A DNA stretch of 6,287 bases. Source: an uncultured Spirochaetaceae bacterium (lineage in GTDB: Bacteria; Spirochaetota; Spirochaetia; Treponematales; Treponemataceae). The stretch is taken from contig CADBRC010000241.1 in the NCBI GenBank assembly GCA_902796985.1, positions 1 through 6,287 on the forward strand, in the 5' to 3' direction. The position numbers were made by a program, and so were the translations under genes. This document shows, one piece after another, positions 1 through 5,970 of this stretch. Numbering within the stretch: the stretch's first letter is position 1; each line of letters begins with the position of its first letter. Under the pieces are notes generated by a model that was not told the DNA's origin, did not search any database, and saw nothing but the letters and a program-made list of their open reading frames with translations.

Positions 1-33
1 CTTTGCAGCCGCCCTGCTTGCTGCCCCGTTCTG

Positions 34-1629
34 TCAGTCCAGGTTGTCCACGGCGGCACGCTCCACCGGCAGGGCCTTCTTGTAGTTGGCAAAGAAGGCG
101 TTGAAGCCGTCGATGTCCGCCTTGTCAGGCTGCACGGTCTGCACTTTCGCGCTCGCGAATGCGTTCTTGTTCAGCCAGTCGGGAAGGGCCTGTTTTTTCT
201 CTCCGCCGTCCAGCGTGAATGCCGCGAGCAGGGCCATACCCCAGGGGCCGCCCTCTCCCGCCGTGCTGAGTGCGCTGACGGGGGTATGCATCGCCGCCGC
301 CATGACGGGAAGGCCGACGCCTGCCGTCTTGAAGAAGCCGCCGTGTCCGGTCAGCCTGTCCAGCTTGACGTGCTCCTCGTCAAAGAGAATGTCCATTCCC
401 GCGCGGAGGGCACCGAGCGAAGTGAAAAGCTGTGCGCGGATGAAGTTGGCCAGCGTGAAGTTGGCCTTCTGCGTCCTGACGAAGAGCGGGCGGCCGGACT
501 CGAAGCCGGTCATGCTCTCGCCGGAGATGTAGTTGTAGGGAACGAGGCCGCCGCAGTCCTTGTCGCCCTTGAGCGCGAGCTCCAGCAGCGTGTCGTAGAG
601 CTTGCCCTTGGAGAAGTCTGCTCCGAGCAGCTTTGCCGCCTCGCCGAAGAGATTGATCCACTTGTCGTACTCGCCCGTGCAGTTGTTGGCGTGGGCCATT
701 GCGGCGGGCTTGCCGTCCGGCGTGGATACGATGTCTATCTTGCCCGAGTATGCCTTGGACAGGGCCTTTTCCAGTACGACCATTGCGAAGACGGAGGTAC
801 CTGCAGAAACGTTGCCCGTGCGGGCAGCGACGGAGTTGGTTGCGACCATGCCGGTTCCCGCGTCTCCCTCAGGCGGGGCCATCACCGCGCCCGCTTCCAG
901 CTCGCCGGTCGGGTCAAGCCACTTGGCTCCCTCGGCGGTCAGGCGGCCTGCGTCCGCACCCGCGGGCAGGACCTTGGGGAAGAGGTCTGCAAGCTTCCAG
1001 GGGAACTTCTTGTCCGCCACAAGCTCGTCGAAGAGTCGGATGAACTGGGTGTTGAACTGCCCGGTCTTGTCGTCAATCGGGAACATGCCGGACGCGTCTC
1101 CCACGCCGAGCACTTTCTCGCCGGAGAGCATCCAGTGGGCGTATCCTGCGAGCGTCGTGAAGAAGCTCACGTCCTTGACGTGCGTCTCGCCCTTGAGGAC
1201 TGCCTGATAGAGGTGGGCGATGCTCCATCTCTCGGGAATCGGATAGTCAAAGAGCTGTGACAGCTTCCTGCTCGCTTCTCCGGTAATCGTGTTGCGCCAG
1301 GTGCGGAAGGGAACAAGGAGCTTTCCGCCCTTGTCGAATGCCAGGTAGCCGTGCATCATCGCGCTGATTCCCAGGGCGGCGATTTTGGTCAGCTTGACCC
1401 CGAACTTGTCCTGCACGTCCTTCTTCAAGTTGGCGAAGGCAGTGGAAATGCCCGTGTGAATCTCGTCGAGCGAGTAGGTCCACACTCCGTCCACAAGGGA
1501 ATTCTCCCAGTCAAATGCTCCTGACGCGACGGGCGCGCACGTGCTGTCTATGAGCACTGCCTTAATCCGTGTCGAACCAAATTCAATTCCGACCACTGCC
1601 TTTCCGGCAGAAATCTCATCTTTCGTCAT
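34..1629 (-). CDS. FGGY-family carbohydrate kinase (xylulokinase/ribulokinase-like)
   Basis: This 531-residue cytoplasmic protein should phosphorylate a sugar or ketose with ATP so that it can enter central metabolism. The N-terminal actin-like fold opens with a phosphate-binding segment at about residues 12-28 (GIEFGSTRIKAVLID). A GDAGTG motif at 255-260 carries the likely catalytic base, Asp256. The C-terminal ATP-binding part has GHGGFFKTAGVGLPV (428-442) and TAGEGGPWGMALLAAF (456-471). Length and motif order fit an intact FGGY kinase. The ATG is supported by GGAAGGGG at 1638-1645, eight bases upstream. The gene lies 391 bp downstream of the alpha-glucosidase in the same direction, behind its own AT-rich upstream region, so it may be a separate unit. 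Family assignment is firm. The substrate is not: proteins of this subgroup are often labelled xylulokinase, but some act on L-ribulose. The stop codon is 33 bp from the window edge, so any downstream operon partner is not visible. Confidence 0.93.
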   Translation of the reverse strand: MTKDEISAGKAVVGIEFGSTRIKAVLIDSTCAPVASGAFDWENSLVDGVWTYSLDEIHTGISTAFANLKKDVQDKFGVKLTKIAALGISAMMHGYLAFDKGGKLLVPFRTWRNTITGEASRKLSQLFDYPIPERWSIAHLYQAVLKGETHVKDVSFFTTLAGYAHWMLSGEKVLGVGDASGMFPIDDKTGQFNTQFIRLFDELVADKKFPWKLADLFPKVLPAGADAGRLTAEGAKWLDPTGELEAGAVMAPPEGDAGTGMVATNSVAARTGNVSAGTSVFAMVVLEKALSKAYSGKIDIVSTPDGKPAAMAHANNCTGEYDKWINLFGEAAKLLGADFSKGKLYDTLLELALKGDKDCGGLVPYNYISGESMTGFESGRPLFVRTQKANFTLANFIRAQLFTSLGALRAGMDILFDEEHVKLDRLTGHGGFFKTAGVGLPVMAAAMHTPVSALSTAGEGGPWGMALLAAFTLDGGEKKQALPDWLNKNAFASAKVQTVQPDKADIDGFNAFFANYKKALPVERAAVDNLD

Positions 1630-1654
1630 TTGTAAAACCCCTTCCGTAAATTAA

Positions 1655-1670
1655 GAAGCCCGCCCGTATG
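1655..1670. repeat. 16-bp direct repeat, copy 1 (in the kinase leader)
   Basis: The plus-strand sequence GAAGCCCGCCCGTATG occurs here and again, identically, at 1809-1824. This copy sits just upstream of the kinase ribosome-binding site. On the minus strand its GGCGG can pair with CCGCC (plus 1676-1680), giving a 5-bp stem with an 11-base loop in the kinase mRNA leader. Whether that hairpin forms or matters is unknown. Confidence 0.8.
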
Positions 1671-1696
1671 AAAGAGGCGGAATCTACTATTAATGT

Positions 1697-1726
1697 ATCA
1701 TCTCTATTATTGAACGACTTTGGCAA
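1697..1726 (-). promoter_or_regulatory. candidate promoter of the sugar kinase
   Basis: On the minus strand TTGCCA (plus 1721-1726) is followed after 18 bp by GATGAT (plus 1697-1702). The -35 box matches the sigma-70 consensus at five of six positions and the -10 at four of six. The surrounding 1671-1786 is the only clearly AT-rich part of this gap. Alternatives overlap it, such as TTGCTT (1729-1734) with AATAAT (1706-1711) at 17 bp spacing, so the exact box is uncertain. Transcription would start near 1690, leaving a leader of about 60 bases before the kinase ATG. Confidence 0.3.
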
Positions 1727-1780
1727 AAAAGCAAGGGGTCAATCGGCTTTTTACAGTTTTTATCGATTATGTTTGATATG

Positions 1781-1817
1781 AACAAAGCGGGCCCGGCAGG
1801 AGCCGCCTGAAGCCCGC
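1781..1817 (-). terminator. probable intrinsic terminator after the alpha-glucosidase
   Basis: Read on the minus strand, GCGGGC (plus 1812-1817) pairs with GCCCGC (plus 1787-1792). A second inner stem, CAGG/CCTG, closes a CGGCT loop, and the two stems are separated by an uneven internal loop. The hairpin is followed by TTTGTT, a short and imperfect T tract. The position, downstream of the alpha-glucosidase and upstream of the kinase promoter island, fits a terminator separating the two genes. It lies about 200 bp beyond the stop codon, so other structures in between could end the transcript first. Confidence 0.45.
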
Positions 1818-1824
1818 CCGTATG
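1809..1824. repeat. 16-bp direct repeat, copy 2 (in the terminator arm)
   Basis: Exact second copy of GAAGCCCGCCCGTATG, 138 bp beyond the end of the first copy. Its GCCCGC forms one arm of the hairpin at 1787-1817, so the sequence complementary to that arm could also pair with the first copy. The two copies bracket the AT-rich island that probably contains the kinase promoter. Confidence 0.8.
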
Positions 1825-1830
1825 TCCTGC

Positions 1831-1911
1831 GGAACCGCGGGGGCCCGGCCGAACGAGGGCCGGCAGATCCGGGCCCGGCGGGGTTCCTCCTGCCGGAGCT
1901 GCCCCGGGCCC
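1831..1911. repeat. cluster of GC-rich inverted repeats
   Basis: Three inverted repeats overlap here. GGAACC (1831-1836) matches GGTTCC (1882-1887). CCGGCC (1845-1850) matches GGCCGG (1858-1863) across a 7-base loop. GGGCCCGG (1871-1878) matches CCGGGCCC (1904-1911), extended by two G-C pairs after a one-base bulge. The first and third cannot form a simple nested structure at the same time, so alternative folds are possible. The stretch has no supported gene and lies in the 3' region of the alpha-glucosidase transcript. Function is unknown; transcript-end structure is the simplest explanation. Confidence 0.6.
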
Positions 1912-1929
1912 GCCGTGCCTTTCCCGCCC

Positions 1930-2030
1930 CGGCCCCGCCTTAATGTACCCGGCCCCGCCGGGGCAGCCGTGTCCGCCTCAGCGTGCCCCCCGGCCCCGCC
2001 TCAGCGAGCGCGGCCCCGCCTCAGCGGGTC
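1930..2030. repeat. degenerate ~20-bp-period GC-rich repeat spanning the alpha-glucosidase stop codon
   Basis: CGGCCCCGCCTCAGCG occurs exactly at 1991-2006 and 2011-2026, 20 bp apart. The first ten bases also recur at 1930-1939 and 1950-1959, and a diverged unit at about 1968-1983 retains CCGCCTCAGCG. This gives about five units. The alpha-glucosidase stop codon (minus TGA, plus 2021-2023) is inside the rightmost unit. The corresponding position gives TGA in two further units (2001-2003 and 1978-1980) and TAA in another (1940-1942). The array probably grew from the gene's own 3' end, but that is inference. Confidence 0.7.
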
Positions 2031-4030
2031 AGCGTCCTCAGGCGGCCCTCCAGCGCTATGTCGCGGGTAAAGCCGTCGTCCTCGTAGAGCCCGTAGGCCT
2101 TTCCCGTGCCGACAAGGGTAAAATGCGACGTGTCCAGGCTTGCCGAGTCCTTTGCGGGGGCGCAGAGGGGAACAAGGCGGTCCTTCCTGACAAAGAAGCT
2201 GACGGAATCCAGCGGCACATATATATAGTAGGAACCCTTCGCCATCTCCTGCGTCCGGATGCTGCCCTTCCGCCAGATGACCCGCGTCATGTCCTCGGGC
2301 AGGTAGACGTAGCGGCCCCGCGCGTTCTCCTCGCAGACCGGGGCGATCAGGAGTCCCTCGCCGGCAAGAAGCTCGTCCTCGCACCGCAGGGCCCTGTCGT
2401 CGCCGGGGAAGTCGAATCCGAGCGGGCGGAGGTACATGCCGCCGCCGAGCGCCGCCTTGACGAACTCGCTGTAGATATAGGGGAGCAGGGCATAGCGCAG
2501 CTCAAGCACGCTCCTGTAGTCCTCCACGTCCCCGAATGCGTAGAACTCCTGCCGTCTGGTGTCCCATGCGCTGTGGTTCCGCATGAGGGGGGTGAAGACC
2601 CCGAATGCGAGCCAGCGCAGGAGCAGCTCGCGCGTCGTTGACCCGCCGAAGCCGCCGATGTCCGCGCCGGAATAGAGGAAGCCGACCATGTTGAGCGAGG
2701 GCAGCATTTTCACCTCCTGCCGCAGGTGCTCCCAGGTCGCCGCGTTGTCGCCCGTCCAGATGCCCCCGTAGCGGTGCGCCCCGATGCAGGAGGCCCGGCT
2801 GTAGAGGAGCATGCGCCTGTCCGGCGAGAGCTTCCGCAGGGCGAGGGCAGCCGCCCGCGTCATGAAGGAGCCGTAGAGGTTGTGGACCTTGTCGTGCCGC
2901 ATCCGCGTAACCGTGCCGTCTTCTCCTTTGACCTCGTGGTAGAAGCGCTGGTAGTCGTCCATGCGGTTGAAGGTGCTCCCGCTGAGCGGCGTGAACTTGA
3001 AGAAGGAGTCCACGTCCAGCCGCCTCCCTTCAAAGGACTTTATCTTGTCGAACACCTCCCGGATGGACTCGTCGGAGTAGAACATCGCAGGTTCGTTCAT
3101 GTCGTTCCAGAAGCCCTCGATTCCCTGTGCGGTCAGGGCCTCGTACTTGGAGCCGAACCATTCCGACGCGTCCTCCCGCATGAAGTCGGTGAAGTGCGAG
3201 CGGCCCGGCCATACCCCCGCGGCGAAGGGAGTTCCGTCCTCCTTCTTGCAGAAGTAGTCCTTCTGCATCCCCTCGTCGTACACGTCATAGCCTTCCTCAA
3301 TCCTGACCCCCGCGTCGATTATCGGAACCAGGCGGATTCCGTCATCCTTCAGCTCCCGGGCAAGGCCCGCGAGGTCCGGGAACTTCGCCGTGTCCACGGT
3401 GAAGTCCTTGTAGCTTTCCATGTAGTCTATGTCCATGCACACGGAGTCCAGCGGCAGGCCCGCCTTCCGGTAGCCCTCCGTCACCTCGCGGATGTCCTGT
3501 TCCGTCTTGTAGCCCCAGCGGCTCTGCTGCAAGCCGAAGGCCCAGCGCGGGGGTATGTAGCTCCGGCCGATGAGGGTGCGGAACTGGCGGACCACGTCGT
3601 TCAGCACGCTCACGCCTTCCCGCCCGTCTGTGTCCGGCGTTATCGTATAGAGGACAATGCCGGTGTCCTCCGACGTGACTTCGATCGTGTTCTTTTCGCT
3701 ATAGCCGATGTCGAACGTCACCCGCGACGCGCTGTCAAAGAACAGGGCTTCGCATGAGCCGTCCCGGGGCCCGTATATGATGATGAGGTTGTGCGCCCCG
3801 TACATGGAGGGCGTGAACTCGCCCTGGTTGGGCACGTCGGAGCACCAGCTGACGTAGCGGAAGCCCCGCTTGTTGATTCCGTGCATGTTCTCGCCGAGCC
3901 CGAACACGATGTCGTCCGTCCGCATCGTACGCCGCCATGCGAAAGGCCATCCGTCTTCCCTTGTACCGTCCATACCGGCGGCGACCGCACCGGTCTCGAC
4001 GGGGTTCCCGTATATCTTCTTCTCAATCAT
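2021..4030 (-). CDS. GH31 alpha-glucosidase, complete and probably intracellular
   Basis: This 669-residue retaining glycoside hydrolase should release glucose from the non-reducing end of alpha-linked gluco-oligosaccharides. There is no signal peptide, so imported sugars are the likely substrates. The N-terminal beta-sandwich domain includes FGLGEN (43-48) and YGAHN (77-81). The barrel carries MDIDYM (199-204), the nucleophile Asp310 in FWNDMNEP (307-314), the probable acid/base Asp428 in WTGDN (425-429) and GADIGGF (455-461). As recalled, the gut Ruminococcus obeum GH31 enzyme aligns from end to end, supporting completeness and this first ATG. Trp172 in QSRWGY appears to match the Trp that favours alpha-1,6 bonds in that enzyme. 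No Shine-Dalgarno sequence precedes the ATG, and a -10 box seven bases upstream suggests a leaderless message. The divergent AraC-type gene is the likely regulator. The 3' end lies in a GC-rich repeat array. Confidence 0.95.
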   Translation of the reverse strand: MIEKKIYGNPVETGAVAAGMDGTREDGWPFAWRRTMRTDDIVFGLGENMHGINKRGFRYVSWCSDVPNQGEFTPSMYGAHNLIIIYGPRDGSCEALFFDSASRVTFDIGYSEKNTIEVTSEDTGIVLYTITPDTDGREGVSVLNDVVRQFRTLIGRSYIPPRWAFGLQQSRWGYKTEQDIREVTEGYRKAGLPLDSVCMDIDYMESYKDFTVDTAKFPDLAGLARELKDDGIRLVPIIDAGVRIEEGYDVYDEGMQKDYFCKKEDGTPFAAGVWPGRSHFTDFMREDASEWFGSKYEALTAQGIEGFWNDMNEPAMFYSDESIREVFDKIKSFEGRRLDVDSFFKFTPLSGSTFNRMDDYQRFYHEVKGEDGTVTRMRHDKVHNLYGSFMTRAAALALRKLSPDRRMLLYSRASCIGAHRYGGIWTGDNAATWEHLRQEVKMLPSLNMVGFLYSGADIGGFGGSTTRELLLRWLAFGVFTPLMRNHSAWDTRRQEFYAFGDVEDYRSVLELRYALLPYIYSEFVKAALGGGMYLRPLGFDFPGDDRALRCEDELLAGEGLLIAPVCEENARGRYVYLPEDMTRVIWRKGSIRTQEMAKGSYYIYVPLDSVSFFVRKDRLVPLCAPAKDSASLDTSHFTLVGTGKAYGLYEDDGFTRDIALEGRLRTLTR

Positions 4031-4036
4031 GATATA

Positions 4037-4042
4037 AGTATA
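4037..4042 (-). promoter_or_regulatory. -10 box of the alpha-glucosidase promoter, no visible -35
   Basis: Minus-strand TATACT matches the sigma-70 -10 consensus at five of six positions. Its last base is seven bases before the A of the alpha-glucosidase ATG, so transcription should begin at or next to the start codon. At 16 to 18 bp spacing the upstream sequence (about plus 4059-4066) is GC-rich and does not resemble a -35 box. That pattern fits an activator-dependent promoter, with the divergent AraC-type protein as the obvious candidate. Confidence 0.45.
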
Positions 4043-4046
4043 GTAC

Positions 4047-4075
4047 TGGAAAGACGAACGCGCTAGTGATATAAT
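4047..4075 (+). promoter_or_regulatory. promoter of the AraC-family regulator (extended -10)
   Basis: TATAAT at 4070-4075 is a perfect -10 box. It is preceded by TG at 4067-4068, the extended -10 arrangement. TGGAAA at 4047-4052, 17 bp upstream, is a four-of-six -35 match. Transcription should start near 4082, only about six bases before the ATG at 4088, and no ribosome-binding site is present. The promoter overlaps the region upstream of the divergent alpha-glucosidase promoter, so one protein bound between them could affect both genes. Confidence 0.65.
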
Positions 4076-4087
4076 TCAGAATAAAAT

Positions 4088-5020
4088 ATGACGAAAGTGC
4101 TTGTCAACGAGTATTCCGAGCATCCTCTGAAAGTGAAGGGTACGCCCGGCTCGCAGGAGAAAATCCAGCGGGGGACGGTGCTCTTTCCCATACAGTACTA
4201 CCTGAACAACACGGTGGACCCGCGCTACGACCTGCCCGTCATGTGGCACACGGAGTTCGAGCTCATACACGTCATATCCGGAACCTACAACATCTTTGTC
4301 CGCGACCACGAGGCCGCACTGGAAAAGGACGACGTCTGCTTCATTCCCAGCAAGGTGCTGCACGGGGACGCGGAGCGGAAGGGAGCTGCCCTCTACGAGT
4401 CCGTCGTATTCGACATGGACATGCTGCGCCTCAGGAGCTACTACCCGGACGACTTCATCTCGTCCGTCGTGAGCGAGAGCGTCATCTTTGACAGCGTAAT
4501 CCCGCACACGAACACGAAAATCCTTTCCATCGTGCGGGGGCTCTTTGAGGCGATGAAGACGCAGGGGGAGGGCTTTGAGTTCGTCGTGACGGCCAGCCTC
4601 TTCCTCCTGTTCGGGGAGATAAAGAGCCAGCGTCTCTACATACAGAGGAAGTCCCTGTCGGCAAGCAGGCTCCGGCAGGAAGAACAGATGGAGGCGGTCA
4701 TAAGCTTCATAAAGAAAAAGTTCAGCGAGGACATCTCGCTTGAGGACATGGCGGCAACGGCGCACCTGTCGCCCAAATACTTCTGCCGCCTGTTCAAGGA
4801 TACGACCGGCCGGTCCCCCATAGAGTACCTCAACTGGTTCCGGGTGAACATGGCCTGCACGCACCTGCGCGACGGACAGGACAAGCTCTCCGACATAGCC
4901 TACAGCTGCGGCTTCAACGATTTCAGCTATTTCATAAAGATTTTCCGCCGCTACAAGGGGATCACCCCGCTCAAGTACCGGAACGCCGCCCAGGAGCGGA
5001 CGGAAACGGCAAGGCCCTGA
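4088..5020 (+). CDS. AraC-family transcriptional regulator with N-terminal cupin-type sensor domain
   Basis: This 310-residue protein is a typical AraC/XylS regulator, expected to bind DNA and respond to a sugar ligand. Residues about 50-115 look like the beta-rich cupin-type ligand domain (WHTEFELIHVISG, then FIPSKVLHG). Residues about 200-300 form the paired helix-turn-helix domain. The first helix-turn-helix is around ISLEDMAATAHLSPKYFCRL (216-235). The second is around LSDIAYSCGFNDFSYFIKIF (267-286), ending in the family-typical GITPLKYR. The ATG at 4088 is chosen because the next in-frame Met is residue 52, inside the sensor domain. There is no Shine-Dalgarno sequence and the predicted leader is only about six bases. 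It is divergent from the alpha-glucosidase across 57 bp, the usual arrangement for a local regulator. That it activates this target and senses a gluco-oligosaccharide is inference. A 349-residue open frame on the opposite strand has no recognisable domains. Confidence 0.95.
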   Translation: MTKVLVNEYSEHPLKVKGTPGSQEKIQRGTVLFPIQYYLNNTVDPRYDLPVMWHTEFELIHVISGTYNIFVRDHEAALEKDDVCFIPSKVLHGDAERKGAALYESVVFDMDMLRLRSYYPDDFISSVVSESVIFDSVIPHTNTKILSIVRGLFEAMKTQGEGFEFVVTASLFLLFGEIKSQRLYIQRKSLSASRLRQEEQMEAVISFIKKKFSEDISLEDMAATAHLSPKYFCRLFKDTTGRSPIEYLNWFRVNMACTHLRDGQDKLSDIAYSCGFNDFSYFIKIFRRYKGITPLKYRNAAQERTETARP

Positions 5021-5050
5021 GCCGCGCCGACATGGCGGAACCCAGGGCCT
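5012..5050. terminator. hairpin terminator between convergent genes, overlapping the regulator stop codon
   Basis: AGGCCCTG (5012-5019) pairs perfectly with CAGGGCCT (5043-5050). A smaller inner stem, CGCC (5025-5028) with GGCG (5034-5037), lies inside the 23-base loop. The left arm contains the last codons and most of the TGA stop (5018-5020) of the AraC-type gene. On the plus strand the stem is followed by GTGTTTG and on the minus strand by TTGCCGTTT. Both T tracts are poor, so termination may be partial or need help. The position between two converging genes fits a bidirectional terminator. Confidence 0.5.
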
Positions 5051-5075
5051 GTGTTTGGGGAACTTCGTTCCCGGC

Positions 5076-5846
5076 TTACTCTCCGGCAGCCTCAGGCAGT
5101 GCCTGGGTCTCCTCAGCGGCGGCAAGCTCCTTGTCGTAGCGCTTCTCGCAGAACTTGCAGATGGTTCCCTTGCCTGCGTCGATCGCCTCCTGGGCGCTTC
5201 CGGTCATCAGGGTCTCGGAGCGGTCCAGGGCCTGGCAGTCCTCGTACAGGTGGAACTTCTTGCCGTGCTCCGTCCAGTACACGCCGGTTCCCTTGTTGGC
5301 CTCGGCGACAGCCTCCTGCGAGAGCGGGTTCCAGTCGTAGCTGGACAGGCCGCAGATGAGCATGAGGACGGCGGCGACGGCGGTTCCGATGGCCTTGGTC
5401 TTCTTGTCGGCCTTCTCGTCCTTGAGCAGGATGATGATGAAGGGGATGAACGCGACCGCGCTGACGAGCACGCCCATGTTGTTCCACAGCCAGAACTTGA
5501 GCGCGTTCTTCTGGGAGGCGGGGTCAATGTGGTTTGCTTTCTTCCACAGGGTGGAACCGATGATGACGCAGATTGCATCGACGACGAGCGCGGCGATGGC
5601 CTTGTACAGCGGCTGGATCTGGGGAAGGACAAGCAGCTTCTCCATGAACAGGGCGATGGCGAGCACCTCGAACACGACGGCGACCAGCCACAGGATGACG
5701 GCCCCGACGCGGAGGCCGGTTGCGTTGCCGGTCTGCTGGACGGCGGCTCCGGGCTTGGCGGCGGGCCTGCTGCCCGGCTTGACTGCCTCGCCGGTGGAAG
5801 CGGACACTATCTTGTGCTCCTTCTTGGGCTTCTTCTCTTCTGCCAT
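5076..5846 (-). CDS. four-helix membrane protein with C-terminal Cys-rich (Ada/ComEC-tail-like) metal-binding motif
   Basis: I do not recognise a named family for the whole 256-residue protein. A Lys/Pro/Ala-rich tail of about 44 residues is followed by hydrophobic segments at about 46-68, 79-100, 118-141 and 151-167. The C-terminal domain (about 188-240) begins GVYWTEHGKKFH and contains His199, Cys204, Cys230 and Cys233 in an H-x4-C...C-x2-C arrangement. That resembles the small zinc-binding module seen in Ada and at the end of some ComEC proteins. Four helices and a basic N-terminus would place both ends in the cytoplasm, but the very basic 142-151 loop argues against a simple reading, so topology is uncertain. 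The start is supported by AAGGAG (plus 5853-5858), six bases upstream. It converges on the AraC-type gene and shows no functional link to the sugar genes. A metal or redox-sensing role is conceivable but unproven. Confidence 0.85.
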   Translation of the reverse strand: MAEEKKPKKEHKIVSASTGEAVKPGSRPAAKPGAAVQQTGNATGLRVGAVILWLVAVVFEVLAIALFMEKLLVLPQIQPLYKAIAALVVDAICVIIGSTLWKKANHIDPASQKNALKFWLWNNMGVLVSAVAFIPFIIILLKDEKADKKTKAIGTAVAAVLMLICGLSSYDWNPLSQEAVAEANKGTGVYWTEHGKKFHLYEDCQALDRSETLMTGSAQEAIDAGKGTICKFCEKRYDKELAAAEETQALPEAAGE

Positions 5847-5882
5847 ATAAAACTCCTTAAAGGCGTAGAATTACGTAGGCCC

Positions 5883-5911
5883 ATTCTATAGCATTTCGCG
5901 GGATTCCTCAA
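5883..5911 (-). promoter_or_regulatory. promoter of the four-helix membrane protein gene
   Basis: On the minus strand TTGAGG (plus 5906-5911) and TAGAAT (plus 5883-5888) are separated by 17 bp. The -35 box matches consensus at four of six positions and the -10 at five of six. An overlapping reading, TATAGA at 5885-5890, is preceded by TG one base upstream. Transcription would start near 5876, giving a leader of about 30 bases that includes the AAGGAG ribosome-binding site. Confidence 0.55.
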
Positions 5912-5936
5912 GTCGATGTCCATCACTGCAGGTGGC

Positions 5937-5964
5937 TTGAAAACGTTCGGAAATGTGTTATAAT
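5937..5964 (+). promoter_or_regulatory. strong sigma-70-type promoter of the lipoprotein region
   Basis: TTGAAA (5937-5942) is followed after 16 bp by a perfect TATAAT (5959-5964). TG at 5956-5957 adds the extended -10 element. This is the best promoter-like sequence in the window. Predicted transcription starts at about 5971, which is the A of an ATG. It is back to back with the minus-strand promoter at 5883-5911 and points toward the lipoprotein gene at the right end. Confidence 0.7.
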
Positions 5965-5970
5965 TGCTGT

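Noticed and set aside
5..24. Short GCAGC/GCTGC inverted repeat just after the kinase stop codon
   Set aside because: A 5-bp stem with a 10-base loop and no T tract is too weak to call a terminator.
286..1260. 324-codon open frame on the plus strand across the kinase
   Set aside because: It is antisense to a kinase with all expected motifs and its translation looks like reversed codon composition. The plus-strand frames at 2726-3757 and 5055-5891 were rejected on the same grounds.
1757..1785. TTGTTC-17 bp-TAAAAA as an alternative kinase promoter on the minus strand
   Set aside because: Its -35 overlaps the T tract of the presumed terminator and both boxes match consensus poorly.
1822..2070. 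82-codon Pro/Ala/Arg-rich plus-strand frame in the intergenic repeats
   Set aside because: Its composition comes from the GC-rich repeats and palindromes, it has no ribosome-binding site, and it overlaps the end of the glucosidase.
4076..5125. 349-codon open frame on the minus strand, longer than the regulator it overlaps
   Set aside because: It is antisense to the clear AraC-family domains, has no recognisable motif, and long antisense frames are expected in GC-rich genes with G/C at third positions.
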